Position numbers and translations under genes: made by a program
The notes under the pieces: generated by a model
What the model was told of the DNA's origin: nothing
Databases searched by the model: none
What the model saw: only the letters and a program-made list of their open reading frames with translations
DNA from: Ridgeia piscesae
Lineage: Eukaryota > Annelida > Polychaeta > Sabellida > Siboglinidae
DNA: 64,000 nucleotides
Reading direction: 5' to 3'
NCBI GenBank assembly: GCA_025642075.2
Contig: JAODUO010001728.1
Span: 28,501 to 92,500 of the forward strand
In this document: positions 38,020-51,509 of the stretch, one piece after another
Layout of the letters: each line of letters starts with the position of its first letter
Position numbering within the stretch: position 1 is the first letter of the stretch

Positions 38020-39340
38020 CTAAGTGCAATTTTGAAGTGCAATTTTGAATAACATTTTAAACGTAGTTAATGTGAGTTTATTAAGTATCAATTGTTTGCC
38101 AGAGGGAACAAACCATATGGTTGGCTGAGAGAATGTTTTCCGTATAATGCATATAACATTGAACAATTGCCCAAATATAAGAACATAACCTTTAAAAGAT
38201 GTGACCACGATTTAATAAGCACGGGGCCATGTTATATGTTTCAAAATCTGGAAATATTCGGCTCTGGGCGCCACAAACATGGTCAATCTTCAGATGCATG
38301 CCTGGGTTGAAGGCGTCGTCTACTGATCCTTTTTCGTGTCCAGACCGCATAAAACACTTTCGTAAAGACAGAAGTCAGTTTCAGTTGAAGGTAGTTGTTC
38401 AGCCAGTATATGCTACATTTATTCTGGACTGATTATGACAGTGACTTTTTTAACCAGATCAAACTCTGCAAAGCTGGATAAAAAGAGTCAGCGCAACTCC
38501 AAAGAGTGCAGGTTGACACGCTGTCTGGGCCGATAGGTTTCGTGTGGTATCTTTCCTGGAACTAGTCTTCATATCAACGTCTTGACCTGTAAAGGGTGGA
38601 TACATGTTGTTGCCTGGATGAAACGGATGTTGCCCTGCTGAACTGTTCTGCCGTCCCAATCAATCATATGTAAAAATATGTCAGATGACGAATGATTGTT
38701 CACTATTGTTAATGTTTCCAAATGCTGTCTAATATGATGCAGACACGTTTCTTATTAAAGAAAGCGAAATGGTCCGCAAATTTGCATTTGTATGCAAACT
38801 GGGTCTTATTGACCTTGTGATTGGAATGGATGTAATTCATCTATCTGTGCTGACAAAACAACCGTGTCATCAAGGCATACCTGGCAGTGAAACATTCATT
38901 CCAAATCACAGAATAATTGTAGTCATAATTATAATGAAAAACTTATTTTCCTTTACAGGAAATGTGAATGGGAATACTGTGTTAATTGTAAGATGATCTG
39001 TTAATGTGGTGGTCCAAATGTTTTGTTAAGGAATATATTTTTCATGGCTTAAATACATTGCTCACGGCTGCTGTAAAAGTCGTTCTCTGCTTATTATTAT
39101 ATTCGAAATTAGTGTTAATGACAGCTGGACTATCTAAGTGTTGTGTATAGTGCTACATGACAAAGTTGTGTTGTCGGAAGGAAACTGGTCGTCGTGTGTG
39201 CGGTTGATTGCACACATGGCCTTCTTGACCGCCTTCTGCACCCCGCGTTTAGCTCTATTGAAGTCTGACACTGACACTGGCCAAATGTTGTGGAACTTAC
39301 GAGTGTAAACATGCGGCGACATGACTGTTTGAATTAACAT
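38020..39340 (-). pseudogene. Rex1/CR1-like LINE remnant, copy B
   Basis: Counterpart of 7100-8390. The linker at 39340-39134 reads DFNRAKRGVQKAVKKAMCAI then RTHDDQFPSDNT. The frame 38659-38459 carries PPFTGQDVDMKTSSRKD and FGVALTLFIQLC, matching the PFTVQEVDVRKTL...AGVFTDIFN-type RT entry. The RT block 2 region near 38400 is frameshifted. Translation in the plus direction is a by-product. Confidence 0.7.
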
Positions 39341-39344
39341 AATA

Positions 39345-40689
39345 CACCAAACTATATAAACATCATTTAAAATGTATATAAAAACAAATATTATATGATG
39401 CTTATTTTTGGCAAAAACAGTATTTGTGGAAAATACGTTTTGTTGATATTCGACCCATTTCGTTAATATTGGTCACACCCCAACATCACCACATCCACAA
39501 AGTGTCCATGAATGTAGTTTTTGATTTATACTCACGTTTCGTGAATACTCTGACGCTGAATATGTGTTCAGTTTTATACATTTCAGCGGGTTCGTGTGGA
39601 CGTTTCGTAGAATGAGACATTTTCAAAATGCTGGCGTGAAGCGTTGTGTTGTGTACGGTCTAGGTTGTAAATAGAGAAAATGTACCGGAAGATAGTCTTT
39701 GTTTTAAGCTCGCTCACTGTTCATGAATACCCAGACGCTGACTAAATCTTTAGTTTCAAAAACATTTTTATAACATTTATTTTAGAGAACTTGGAGGCTC
39801 ACTATTTTAATATATTTGAGAATTGGACCAAAAAATAAATCGTCATATCCTGATATAGGCACCATAAGTGCATGTCATACGCGAAAAAAACATTGGTACG
39901 CGGACTTGTAAGCACGTAATCTATATAAGGACACGCCTAAAAAAGGGAACGCAGTTTTTAAACACATTACCGCGGGTGAACGCCTTTGTTCTTCGAAACT
40001 TGATGGACAACTCGATTAGTGTTACAAAGATATTCCTTATAATAAACACAATCACCGGTAAAACAAACCATTTCCCAGCCATTAATTTCGCCATACACAG
40101 GCGCACTTTTTCATACCGACAACGCAATTGTAATTTGGTTAGTTAGCAGTGGCAGTAAGCAAGCTTTGACTTGAATTCAACAACGCAACGTTTTACTCGT
40201 ATAAATAGGAAACGTCATCAATATAATATTGTTGTTTCGTTTGAATTGCTTGATATATTATCACATAACCGTGATCTTAACCTGTCTTTGTAATTGCAGA
40301 GAGCGCCTAATAATCGTTAGTGATATTTTACCTAATCCCACTCATCATCCATGTAATCAGGACCACGAACACCCTCGCACTCTATACTCTTTCCATCCTT
40401 TTCATCTGCATCATTCATCACGACACTCTCCTCGTCTCCACCCTGAGCCACTCTTGTCTGTGTGTGTGGATTGCAGTAGCTGTCTTCGACAGAGCAGTTT
40501 CAATATGACATGGATAAATACTGTTCTTTGTGGCAGTCACAAACCTCTGTGTTGCACACGTTGTTCAGTGCCTTACTGTACCAATGAATTACATCACAAA
40601 AGTACATTGGAACTGGATAAAAAATGTTAAATAACAGGAGCGGGGACGACATACGGGTTCCCCGTGTAACACGTAACTTTGTGTCAACT
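39345..40689. other. Duplicated non-coding stretch of block B
   Basis: Partner of 8391-9689. A plus-strand frame at 40229-40630 holds CVDCSSCLRQSSF and CCTRCSVPYC, but the copy in block A lacks the first cysteines through a deletion near 9500. I do not recognise it. Confidence 0.45.
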
Positions 40690-41577
<888 letters not shown>

Positions 41578-41912
41578 AGAGAGAATGTATGTGAATGCAT
41601 GTTTTTAACTGACTGTGTTTGAAATATATCACTAACATAAATGAGTATTATGCTAACGCATGTTGTCTTTTTTGTATTTGTCTTTCGTGTGGGCCACACT
41701 CGTACACCCTTGACAAACATGCTGTGACTAAACACCACTTAGTGTTTACATTATAAATGTCAAGTACATGACATTTATTAATGCATTTCTTGTCCGTATA
41801 TACTATTAATAAATAATGAGCTTTGATGGAAACGCTAATGGGTGTTTAGTTTCAGCATGTGTGTCAAGGATGTATGACTGCGGACCGAATAAAAACATGC
41901 TTTATTATAAAA

Positions 41913-42197
41913 TTAATTTATGTTAGTGATAACATATTCAGTTAAAACAAATTTACGTTGCTGCGTGCCACTTGTGTACTGATATGGGGTGTCACACCCG
42001 CTAAGGGCGTGCATGCCAAGCAGTTGCTGACACCATGTTCTTATGGCTTTGGTATTCAGCAAAAAGTATCCGATTTCGGACAACACCGTGTAGCACTTGA
42101 TATTACTTATAATATAACTGTAGTCGTGATACTTTCCACAGTGAAACCTTATGAGCAATGTCCTCCAAACATAATATAAATGATCCGATGTAAACAA
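41913..42197 (-). pseudogene. GCDT-module remnant, copy 2
   Basis: The longest open copy on the minus strand: YFLLNTKAIRTWCQQLLGMH followed by ALSGCDTPYQYTSG. Upstream residues (FTSDHLYYVWRTLL) are shared in frame with the other copies. The frame ends shortly after the motif. Confidence 0.6.
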
Positions 42198-42648
42198 AGT
42201 TTGAAATCATAGAATATGGAAATAATAATTATTGTCATATTCTTCTTTTCCTTGTCTACCTGATTGCTGTATCTCCTCCATTACTTTCGTGTGATCTTCT
42301 TTTGTTTGTCTGATTATTCAGCAATTAGTTTTCGTTTTTCTAAATCTTTCAAACTTGGTGTATTGCGCTTGCTGTGCATGCAGATACTCTTCTCTTCTAT
42401 ATGGATCAGTATCTCGTTGTTCTGATTATCTCCAAGAATATGGTGTATGTAAAAATTTACAGAACTTTACAAGACATCTTATTCTGATAATAATCCCAAG
42501 GGAGCACATTTTAGTAACCACTAAAATGATGGATATCTAATTATCAGTACTGTCACATACTCGGTGCAACAGGACTGGCCATAAACAACGTGTAATAGTA
42601 TTGAAATCAGCGGTCTAAATGCGACGTCTAACTAAAACAATATCCCTG

Positions 42649-43640
42649 CTATTTCATAAGAGAAATTGTTCAGGTCTTTCGGAATGGATTCATTGATAGA
42701 ATGATCCAGATGGTAAGAAATGTTGTGAATTAGACGGAAGGCGTTCGGCTCCTTATTTTCAACCTGGTGACAAAAACTCAAAAAACGGTGAAGTCAAAAA
42801 GGGGCCAGCAATACGTCCCAACAAAAGATCTTCATACAGTTTATTTGTGACTACATACCGATGGACTGAAGTTGATAGATGAATATGGGTACAAGTTAAT
42901 GCAGGTGTACGAAAGTAGTTAATTTTGAACCCGTGAAAAAAAACGTTCACTAGAAAATAAGTTTATGCCTGCCCACGGAGGCCTTGCTACACATTATCAG
43001 GGTTTAACGGAGTTGGGAGGCTTGTTTTGCCGACAAGAGGACATTGGATGGGGTCAGTCGCATTTAGCAAACAAAAGCTTAAACCTCACTTGTGCATGGT
43101 GCATTTGCCACCTCGCTGATATTGCCAGCAGTGGTCAGCTAAGAGGACTGAGAGCAAGTAAAGTGTTGTTGGTTAGGTTACCTGGAGCATGACCGGATAT
43201 AACATGCCTGGAGTACATGCATAAAATAACATATAACACATAACATGTCCCACCTGGGTTAACCCCAAGGGAAACCTGCGTGATCGTTTTCCCAGAATGA
43301 CCGGAATCTGGCGTCATATTGCCGCCAAAGCCATTGGCTGGCGGGTAGCAGCAATATCACTCACAACGTGGCTGTACTTAGACAGTCCTGGGGCGGCATC
43401 CGGGAATCTTTTGGTGTATACTGCCCCGAACACTAAGATGGAATGGAATGGAAATATGCAACCCCTTTGTCTCAGGCAGCACACAGGCAATCAGTTGGGA
43501 ATCGCCAGAAGACACACAAATGTTATGGGATTGTGAAGGGCGAACTCGACATATTTGTTCGCTCAAATGTTGCCTTTAAGTTTTGCAGGCGCGCGTCAAG
43601 GTAGAAGGCAGTGGGAGGGGGTGGGTATATATATATATAT
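42649..43640 (-). pseudogene. DIRS-like element, 5' half: gag-like ORF and RT entry
   Basis: Minus strand: a degraded gag-like segment (43566-43378 HICVSSGDSQLIACVLPETK; LWRQYDARFRSFW near 43325). Then 42950-42759 GFKINYFRTPALTCTH and LGRIAGPFLTSPFFEFLSPG, and after a frame change NAFRLIHNISYHLDHSINES near 42690. The order LGRI-x-GPF...SP...FRLIH-x-LSYP...SVN is the start of the RT in DIRS-type elements. It ends exactly at the block B boundary, so the RT palm is missing. Confidence 0.75.
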
Positions 43641-44105
43641 GCTCAGGGTGTCTTTGTCCAGTGATGGTTTCTTTCAAAGTTGTCGGACAATTGCATGCTT
43701 CAACGACTTCGGCATCATCCAGGGAAGTATTTGTCATCCGTGTGATGGCAGGCACAATACGGGTGATTTTATCAGTGAGCTGATTTACAGGCAGAGAATC
43801 CAACACGCACGTTTTTTTTTAGTAGCAATACATATCGCTGTGATCTCTGTGTTCGTTGTTTGATCAAATACATCGATACAGTCAGTGAAACAACATATTT
43901 CGTCTGATGGCCTATCGATGTCGTTGAAATACTGCAGACCTGATAGGAGATTGTCAATCTTTCCACGAAAGTAACGAGAAAATAGTTCGCATTCTTGAGC
44001 GGCCAAACGGAATTCAGGTTGTTGCTGTACGCGCTGACCATCGAGTGATCTCAGTACACGAAACATGTTTTTGTTGCTTGCCTTGCCTGCATTATATATA
44101 TTATA
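43560..44105 (-). pseudogene. CR1-like LINE linker and RT start
   Basis: Minus strand: NKNMFRVLRSLDGQRVQQQP, then CELFSRYFRGKIDNLLSGLQ and further on PTTLKETITG, which fits the PS-x-LKEA-V-PLLKK block. Frames are shifted between these parts. It lies tail-to-tail with the plus-strand fragment that follows. Confidence 0.6.
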
Positions 44106-44111
44106 TATATA

Positions 44112-44765
44112 AAAATGTCGAAATAACGTGCAGAAGTGAAGCGTACCCGTAACAAACCTGGTGTCTGCTCGTTCGCTGTCGCTGCTGCGTCCCAATGGAA
44201 CAATTTACCAACGGTCATTAAGACTTGTGACAATCTGACTAGCTACAAACGTCTATTGAAGACACATTTTTTTCATATCGCATATTAGTGTAATTCGACA
44301 TGAACATTATAATCTTTTTACTAGATTAGTTGGTCATATTATCAATACATAATAATACACTAATTTATTGGCATTATTGTTACGTAATTATTATGATTAT
44401 TATTATTATTTTACAGTTTTAACATATACAAAACTAGTTATTAGTAATAATAGTTATACCTATACCGTCATTTATCAGTCTCATTGCAATGTAATTATAC
44501 ACTAGACCGGTTATTATGTGTTTTTATGACTAATACCTAATTTATTTATATATTTAAAAATGTTACTCTATTAAATATCGTACTAATTTTATTTGTTTAT
44601 GTACCTATACATATTTTTTTACATTTATTTAAAAACACTAATATGTGTCTTATTGTATACATAATATCTTTTTATGTCTTTTAAATTGTAATATATTGTG
44701 AAGCGCCACGAACGATTATGGATGTGGCGCTATACCATATAAATATATTATATATTATTATTATT
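44112..44765 (+). pseudogene. CR1/L2-like LINE C-terminus and 3' end
   Basis: Plus strand FAVAAASQWNNLPTVIKTCD then KRLLKTHFFHIAY and a stop near 44288 are the classical end of a CR1/L2-like polymerase (AFSVAAP-x-WNSLP...FK-x-LKTHLF). The 3' UTR ends with GAAGCGCCACGAACGATTATGGATGTGGCGCT (given as stem halves GAAGCGCCAC and GTGGCGCT, 44700-44732) and then ATAAATA with ATT repeats. A 3' stem-loop plus short-tandem tail is how such elements terminate. Confidence 0.75.
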
Positions 44766-44814
44766 ATATATGTATTTATATGATAACAACTCGATGCTGT
44801 GAGATTTATATTAG

Positions 44815-44925
44815 CTTGCATAATTCTGGTTTTGCGTAAGCGCACCAACTAATATTGATTCATTTGTTCACTGTGATATCTTGATATTCTTACGTTGCTT
44901 TGACAATTTATTTGACACAAATTTA
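44815..44925 (+). repeat. R1 fragment, diverged
   Basis: Resembles the right arm of R1 (35110-35200): GCGTAAGCGCACCAACTAAT, TTCATTTGTTCACTGTGATAT and TTTGACACAAATTTAT. Isolated from any TA core. Confidence 0.5.
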
Positions 44926-45199
44926 TCCCCCCGTCCCTGTATTGTAAAAAAATGCTGGTATTTTCCGCCAGAGGGCGAAATCCAAAATGGCCGTTGGCAC
45001 CATCGAATAATTTACTTTTGAATAAAAGTTCCAACAATCACGTATGAAGACACTTTTTTGGTAATTCGTCCACGAGGAAGGATTCCGATTCTGATATCAG
45101 TTTGACGCTATGATCGGTCGTAATTCTAACACCTGTTGTGAAAATAACTAGTCGACGACACTATTGTGCTGCTTCACTTCCGCCCAATATATAACTTTT

Positions 45200-46075
45200 C
45201 GTTTTGGCGAAGACTACGATTCGCCGCGTCTCAAGAGAAATGCCACATTTCCTGGCAGAGAATAACATACAGGACGTGTACCAGAGTACCTACAGACCAC
45301 GTAGTGAGGAAACAGTCCTACTGCGTATTCACATTCACAACGACGTGTCCCACTCAATTGAAGCTCTTCGAGGGATAATTCTCATGTTCCGCAACGTAAC
45401 TGCGACATTTGATACAATCAATCACAACATCTTAGTGAAGAGAATGCATGGTATGGTACATGTGACAATGCAAATGTGTGACACTCGTCATATGTAATGA
45501 AGAGTTCTGCAGAATCGGTCATTGGCCCCGTGGCTTATGTTGCGTCACTGACTATCTGCCTTAATCAGCACGACGTGCATCACCATCTCCATACCGAAAA
45601 CACGCAGCTGCACGTTGACTTTCATCTCCTTGACGTTTATAATACTCTGATATGAATGATGGCATGTATGATAGATATTAAGTCGTGTCTTCATAAGAAT
45701 GGAGTTTTCTCAGTGAGACTAAAACGAAAGTACTTGTCATACTTTCATCGCGCCTGCGCATACCAATGCCAATTAAGCATTTTCGCATATGCGGACAAGT
45801 TGTAGAGTAATCGATTATCGTCCGTGACCATGGTGTTGAGACTGACGCTGATTTATTGATGGTAAATGCACGTCGAACTGCTTTCCATCATCTCTAGAGT
45901 ACTGCATGGGTACGAGGGGCAATGACGACCAGTGTCTGCAAATGCCTTGTCCATACACTTGTGCGATCTACACTGGACTATATAAAGACTATGATTTTTA
46001 GGCATATCCATATATTTAGTGCATCGTCTAGAGAGGATTCAAATTCAGCCTGTGGAGTTGTGATGTAATTATGAC
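45200..46075 (+). pseudogene. CR1-like LINE RT remnant
   Basis: Plus strand: HFLAENNIQDVYQSTYRPRS, ETVLLRIHIHNDVSHSIEAL and NVTATFDTINHNILVKRMHG (RT blocks 1-A). Then, across stops, SETKTKVLVILSSRLRIPMP and TTSVCKCLVHTLVRSTLDYI. A palm deletion removes the YADD box. A second piece of the same family is at 52625-52983. Confidence 0.75.
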
Positions 46076-46182
46076 GAGACGATCGGTGATCTATAATTTA
46101 TGTTCGTTAACACCTGCCCTGGCTTTAAGTATGAACTGGTACTGAGTAATGTTTCTTACATCAATGCATGTGCTAAAGGTAT

Positions 46183-46421
<239 letters not shown>

Positions 46422-46424
46422 TTG

Positions 46425-46700
46425 TGTTAGTTTGTCTGTGCGTGCGTATGAAGATAACGCGATGACGACACGATAGTATTACACTTATTTTATACACATT
46501 TATTTTGAGAAAAAAATTATAATAAAGATACAGGCGAATAATGACAGGGATTGCCGATGATTACCATATTCCACGATCTGAATTTACGGGTGTTTGTTCA
46601 CAGCGCCATCGGCTCGTTCCATGGTGATGTTGTTGACGATGGCTATACCGATGATGATGACGATGATGTATTATTGTCAATGCAAAACTTTTTCAGTCAA
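46425..46700 (+). repeat. Array-flank repeat, copy 2
   Basis: Aligns with 24735-25000. Here the preceding array is pure GT instead of mixed hexamers. Confidence 0.75.
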
Positions 46701-47189
46701 TATCAAACGAAACAGAAATATAAAATAACAAATTCCAGATTTCATATTATAATTGTCTGAGTGGATTTATTAAGTCACAACTAATATATGTTTTGGGTTA
46801 AGGTGACATATAAATATTAGTGTATACATGTGTTTGCCGTCTACATGTCAGTGTCTAATAGCAACATTTGTACGCCTTTTGTCATGCTGCAGATGGGTTA
46901 ATCTATGTGTAACGACTTCAATATTGTCAATATATTTTTGTCAAAGGCTGTTCCGTCTTACGTTTAACCTATCCAGGTTAACACACAGAGTGACTTTATT
47001 CGCAACGCAGCATGTACAAGAACTAACATAAGCATAATAATAAATTGTCAGCATGTTGCACTGCATGGTTGTCACTTGGCTAAAGCCGTCTTCCAGTGAC
47101 ACCATCATCATTAACAAGTAACCATCATTACTATAGATATACAATACACATTTGTAGTATAACAACACAATACAATAGGAGAGTTTCTG
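46701..47189. other. No gene recognised
   Basis: Apart from a short CTTACGTTTAACCTATCCAGG motif also present near 13670, nothing is identifiable. Confidence 0.4.
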
Positions 47190-47799
47190 TGTGGTAGAGT
47201 TTCCACGTACGTTCTACCGGGGCAGTACCTCTTTCACATTTGTGTGATTGAATTCAATCAGAACAGTGATTCCACTGTGAGGATGCGTTATTTCTGCTGC
47301 CGCTACTTCAGCTGAGAACGCTTTTGTGAATTTTCTAATTAATATAATACATCAAACCATATAAACATCATATGACATACATACAAAAACAAAGATTACG
47401 CGATGCTTGTTTTCGCATAAACAGTATTTGTGGAAAATACGTTTTGCTGACATCCATGATTTTTTCGCCATACACAGGCGCAGTTTTTCATATCGACAAC
47501 GTGCATGGAATGCCCTTAGTTAGCAGGGGCGGTAAGCACCCTTTGGCTTTAATACAACGACGCAACTTTGTACTCATTTAAAAAGGAATTGACATCAATC
47601 TAAACGTGTTATAATTATTTAAATTGCTTAATATATCATCACATCAGCGTGAACTTAAACCTGTCTTCAAAATTGCGGACAACGCCTAATAATCTTTAGT
47701 GATCCTTTACCTAATCCCAATCACGGATATATGAAAGTGAGGATATATCGCCATTTCATTTGCAAAGCTAAAGGTAAAACATGTACCAGCTAAGGAGTG

Positions 47800-48470
47800 C
47801 TGATAATCTATGTAGATGACCAGAATACATCAAAAGTAACATTTAACCTCAATACCTATGGACACTGGGAAGGGTTGGTAATTAAATTTAATGCTAATAC
47901 TTTATCTAAGGCTTTTACTAGTGGAAATATATATCGATCTCCGAGAACGCGAACTGAAGACTTAAACGTATTTATAGGTGAATTTACACCAATTATTTCG
48001 AGACTGGATAATTGTAATAATGATATCATTATTATAGGTGAAGAGGCAGTAAAGAAAATAACACACAATTTACCGACAAAACATAGTTGTGGATTCCATT
48101 GTATATCTTCACAATTTTAAAAATAATTCAATCTGCAATCATAAAATCATTAACTATGGTAATAAATCAACTGCTAAATATGGGAATATTTCCAGATAAA
48201 CTCACAATTGCCAAAGTAATTCAAATTTATAAAAAGGATGTTTCCATATTATTAAACAATTACATACCAATTTGTCTATTACCAACGATATCACAGATAC
48301 CATAGAATTTTTCTGTCCCAGATATATTCATATTTTAATGAAGCTAAATTATATTGTGATAACCAATATGGTTTTTAGGCCAAAACACTGCACTGAATAT
48401 GCTGCGCTTGATTTATTATATATATAATTATAAATCATATGGACAAAATGAGGTGTCAATTAATGATGAT
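47800..48470 (+). pseudogene. LINE F, copy in block D
   Basis: Parallel to 27900-28622: DDQNTSKVTFNLNTYGHWEG, NIYRSPRTRTEDLN and DNCNNDIIIIGEEAVKKITH with the same endonuclease-RT deletion. Extra stops follow KHSCGFHCISSQF and near 48303. Confidence 0.75.
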
Positions 48471-50257
48471 GTTTGTTAAGAAGATGCTCTACACGACCTA
48501 TGTGAACCGAATTAAGGACCAGGCTGGCAATCCAAAATCCCTTTTCCGAACACTGGCTTCTCTGTTGCACACAACACGACTGCTAGCATTGCTTACTGAA
48601 CACCTGGGACAATTGCTAGATGATTTCAGCACCAATTCCATTGACCAAGTTGATATCATCAGACGCGACCTTGATAATGTTGACAATTGCGTATCTTTGC
48701 GTCCCGATGAGACATGTGGTATTTCCCCGTATCTGTCATCGTTCATGCCCACAACAACCGACGAGATCACCAATTTGGTCAGCAAATCAAGCTGTACATC
48801 GTGCAACTTGGATCCGATTCCTATTCATTTACTAAAGGCCAACTTATCCAGCCTAGCACCAGTCATCGCTGATATTGTGATCGTGTCGATTGCGACAGGA
48901 GTTTCCCCTTCCACCTTTAAAAAGGCTCTCGTAACTCCGATTCTGAAGAAAACAACGCTTGATGGAAACGAAATCATTACAGTACAGTGTCAAACCGGTG
49001 TTTTAAGTCCAAAATCGTAGAGACGGTCGTTGCAACGATATATATGAGAAAATGCAATCTGCTTATCGTCCAAACCACAACACAGAGACAGCACTGCTGA
49101 TAGTACGCAATGATTTGCTTTGTATTCTAGACGAGCGCAAGGCTGTCATACTAGTGCTACTAGGTCTATCCGCAGCATTCGATACGATCGTCTCACAATC
49201 GTATTAACCCGCCTCAGAGATCGGTTTGGAATAACTGCAACATGTCTTGCTTGGTTTGAGTCGTATTTGGTGAACCAAAGTCAACGTATTCAAATGCACG
49301 GCAGAATATCAACGGAACGTCCAATGGTGCTCGGCATTCCGCAATGTTCGGTTTTCGTCCGCCTCATGTTTGTTTGCTACATTGCTCCACTCGGTGATAT
49401 CGCACGTCGACACGGGATAACCGTTCACCTTTATGCTGATGACACCCAAGTATATATCGCGTTCTGTCCGCACTCAGACGAAGACACAATCCAGGCAGTC
49501 ACGCGCAGCCAAGATTGTGTCGCAGAATTACAAGATTGGATGAATATAAATAAACTGAAATTCAACGCTACAAAGACAGAAATTATTGTATTGTGCGCGC
49601 CACATATACAGATCAAACTTTCTATGCCGCACATACAACTTGGTGATTCCGTTGTGCCGTGCCAGTGTCCACTGTTGCCAAGAACAGTGGCGTTTTCTTC
49701 GATGATGCTCTAAGCATGCATAACAAAGAGGAGCAAATTTGTCGTGTAGCATATTGCCATATATATTGTATTGGACAAATCCGAAATCTTCTCGATCGGT
49801 AAAAACATAAATTATGATTCATACTTACGTTGCGTCTCGCCTTGACAACGGAAACTGCCTGCTATGCGGTATTTCCGACCACCTTCTTAAAGAACTCCAA
49901 AGAGTACAAAACGCTGCTGCCCGGCTCTTAACCAAAACGAAGCAATACGATCACATCACTGCTGTTTTATTCGATCTCCACTGGCTTCCGATCAAACAGC
50001 GGATCGAGTACAAACTGATACTGTTGCCGTTTCGAAGCCTTCTTGGACTAGCTGCATCATACATAACCGATTTGCTAATTCGTTATGAACCGATGTCCAC
50101 CTGCTGGAAGTTCCACGATGCCGACTATGTACGCCGGGAGAAAAATCATTTTCGAGTGCTGCTCCACGGCCCTGGAACAATCTGCCGCTTGCCGTGCGTG
50201 CCACAAAATCCCTCAGTTCTTTCAAGAAGCAACTGAAACAAATTATGTTTAAAAGAG
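48455..50257 (+). pseudogene. CR1-like LINE, copy in block D
   Basis: Parallel to 28615-30410. Frames 48439-49020 (SCTSCNLDPIPIHLLKANL), 49120-49713 (HLYADDTQVYIAF, catalytic Asp pair kept) and 49814-50236 (SRLDNGNCLLCGISDHLLKE). A single-base loss after AAFDTI near 49190 adds a frameshift not present in copy C. The coding end SSFKKQLKQIMFKRA continues in frame into the next feature. Confidence 0.85.
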
Positions 50258-50763
50258 CGATCACAGCAGGCGTAAATGTACCGTGTATGGTCGGCCAAGA
50301 AGATGGCACCGTCCTGGTCCCGATGCACGACTGGGCTACCTTCTTGTCCTCCTTCTTCAAGAGTCGCCACCACTTCTACTTTGAGGCCGGCACGACAGGT
50401 GTGGCAATGAAGGATTTCTGTGACACTGCATCATCCTACCAGGATCTCCTCAAAGGTGACGCGCCCGAACTGTGTCCTGTCACCATGCCACTCGAGATCA
50501 AGCCGAAAGGGCTTGATATGAAACGCCAATGGTATTTGTATCACTCAATTCGTGAGTACGTCTCGACAGAGAAGCAAGACTTAGTGTGTCCGCTTCCTGA
50601 AATGTCAGTGTCGGACAATGCAGACAGTGATAGTGATCTTGATGTCTCCACCCCACCACGTAAATGTGCCCGCACTTCGCTTGATCGAGGTCGCGGACGA
50701 GGTCGCGGACGAGGTCGCGGACGAGGACGAGGTTGCGGACGTGGCTCTGAAGGAAAGGACTGA
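50258..50763 (+). pseudogene. C-terminal part of a DUF7869-like transposon protein with RG tail
   Basis: The open frame 50194-50763 starts in the LINE tail and changes character at about 50258: GVNVPCMVGQEDGTVLVPMH, DWATFLSSFFKS, FYFEAGTTGVAMKDFCD, KPKGLDMKRQWYLYHSIREY and KQDLVCPLP. I recall this order (EDGTVLVP-DW, HHF-F, GL-x-RQ-YLY-IR-V, D-CP) from the end of DUF7869-type proteins that are multi-copy in invertebrates. An acidic stretch and eight RG repeats precede the stop. The N-terminal part, including any catalytic core, is absent. The name rests on memory. Confidence 0.6.
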
Positions 50764-51434
50764 GAACAACCAGACTGGACTAGTGTGTGTTAAACAGTGG
50801 ACTTTGTGGAGTTGTGTGTGACAGTAGTCGTTTAACTGTTATATCACATTCAGTAATTTTGTGTGTCCTTTCTTTTTCCGTAATAATGTCGTTTGTAATG
50901 TTATTATTAGTTGTGATTTATGTATATATATATGAGTAAAACAATTTCTTCATTGGCACGCAAATGTGGCCTTTGTATTTATGCCAAACATAGCTGTCAT
51001 TCATGTATATACAGTCTGCAACACACGGATAAAATCTGAATATGTTGAAATAACTTTGATCCTTTATTTCTCCTTACCAGTTTCCGCATAGGCATAGTCT
51101 TTAGTTTGTCATAACTTTAGTTATATTCAAGATACAGTACTCATGTAAACATATTTGGAAAGCAGGAATACTGAGCTAGAACATAGGCCAACAATAAGAC
51201 AAACGAAAATTTGCACCATGTGAAGGATTTTCCTAGATCGCATCACATATAACAAAATGCACAATACACATATTCCAACACAACAAAGAAGTGCTACACT
51301 CCAACCACATCCATTGCATCGTCTCACACATGCTGCATAATGACATCTCACATGGCGGGGTCGATCTATACGTGGCGAGACCCAATATTTGAAAGCTCGT
51401 ATATTACAGACAGTGCATCTTCATTCAGTGCAAA

Positions 51435-51436
<2 letters not shown>
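50764..51436. other. 3' region of the inserted element, no gene
   Basis: To about 51240 it is absent from block C, and may be the 3' UTR of the inserted transposon. From 51240 it is shared with C again. Confidence 0.45.
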
Positions 51437-51500
<64 letters not shown>

Positions 51501-51502
51501 TA
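51437..51502. repeat. (TA)n microsatellite
   Basis: Three TA tracts separated by TATTATA and TAATATA; same position as 31138-31200. Confidence 0.9.
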
Positions 51503-51509
51503 TGATACT

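Noticed and set aside
40229..40630. Cys-rich 133-codon frame as a zinc-binding or secreted host protein
   Set aside because: The other copy of the block (9300-9660) has a deletion across it and no maintained frame; no signal peptide or known spacing of cysteines.
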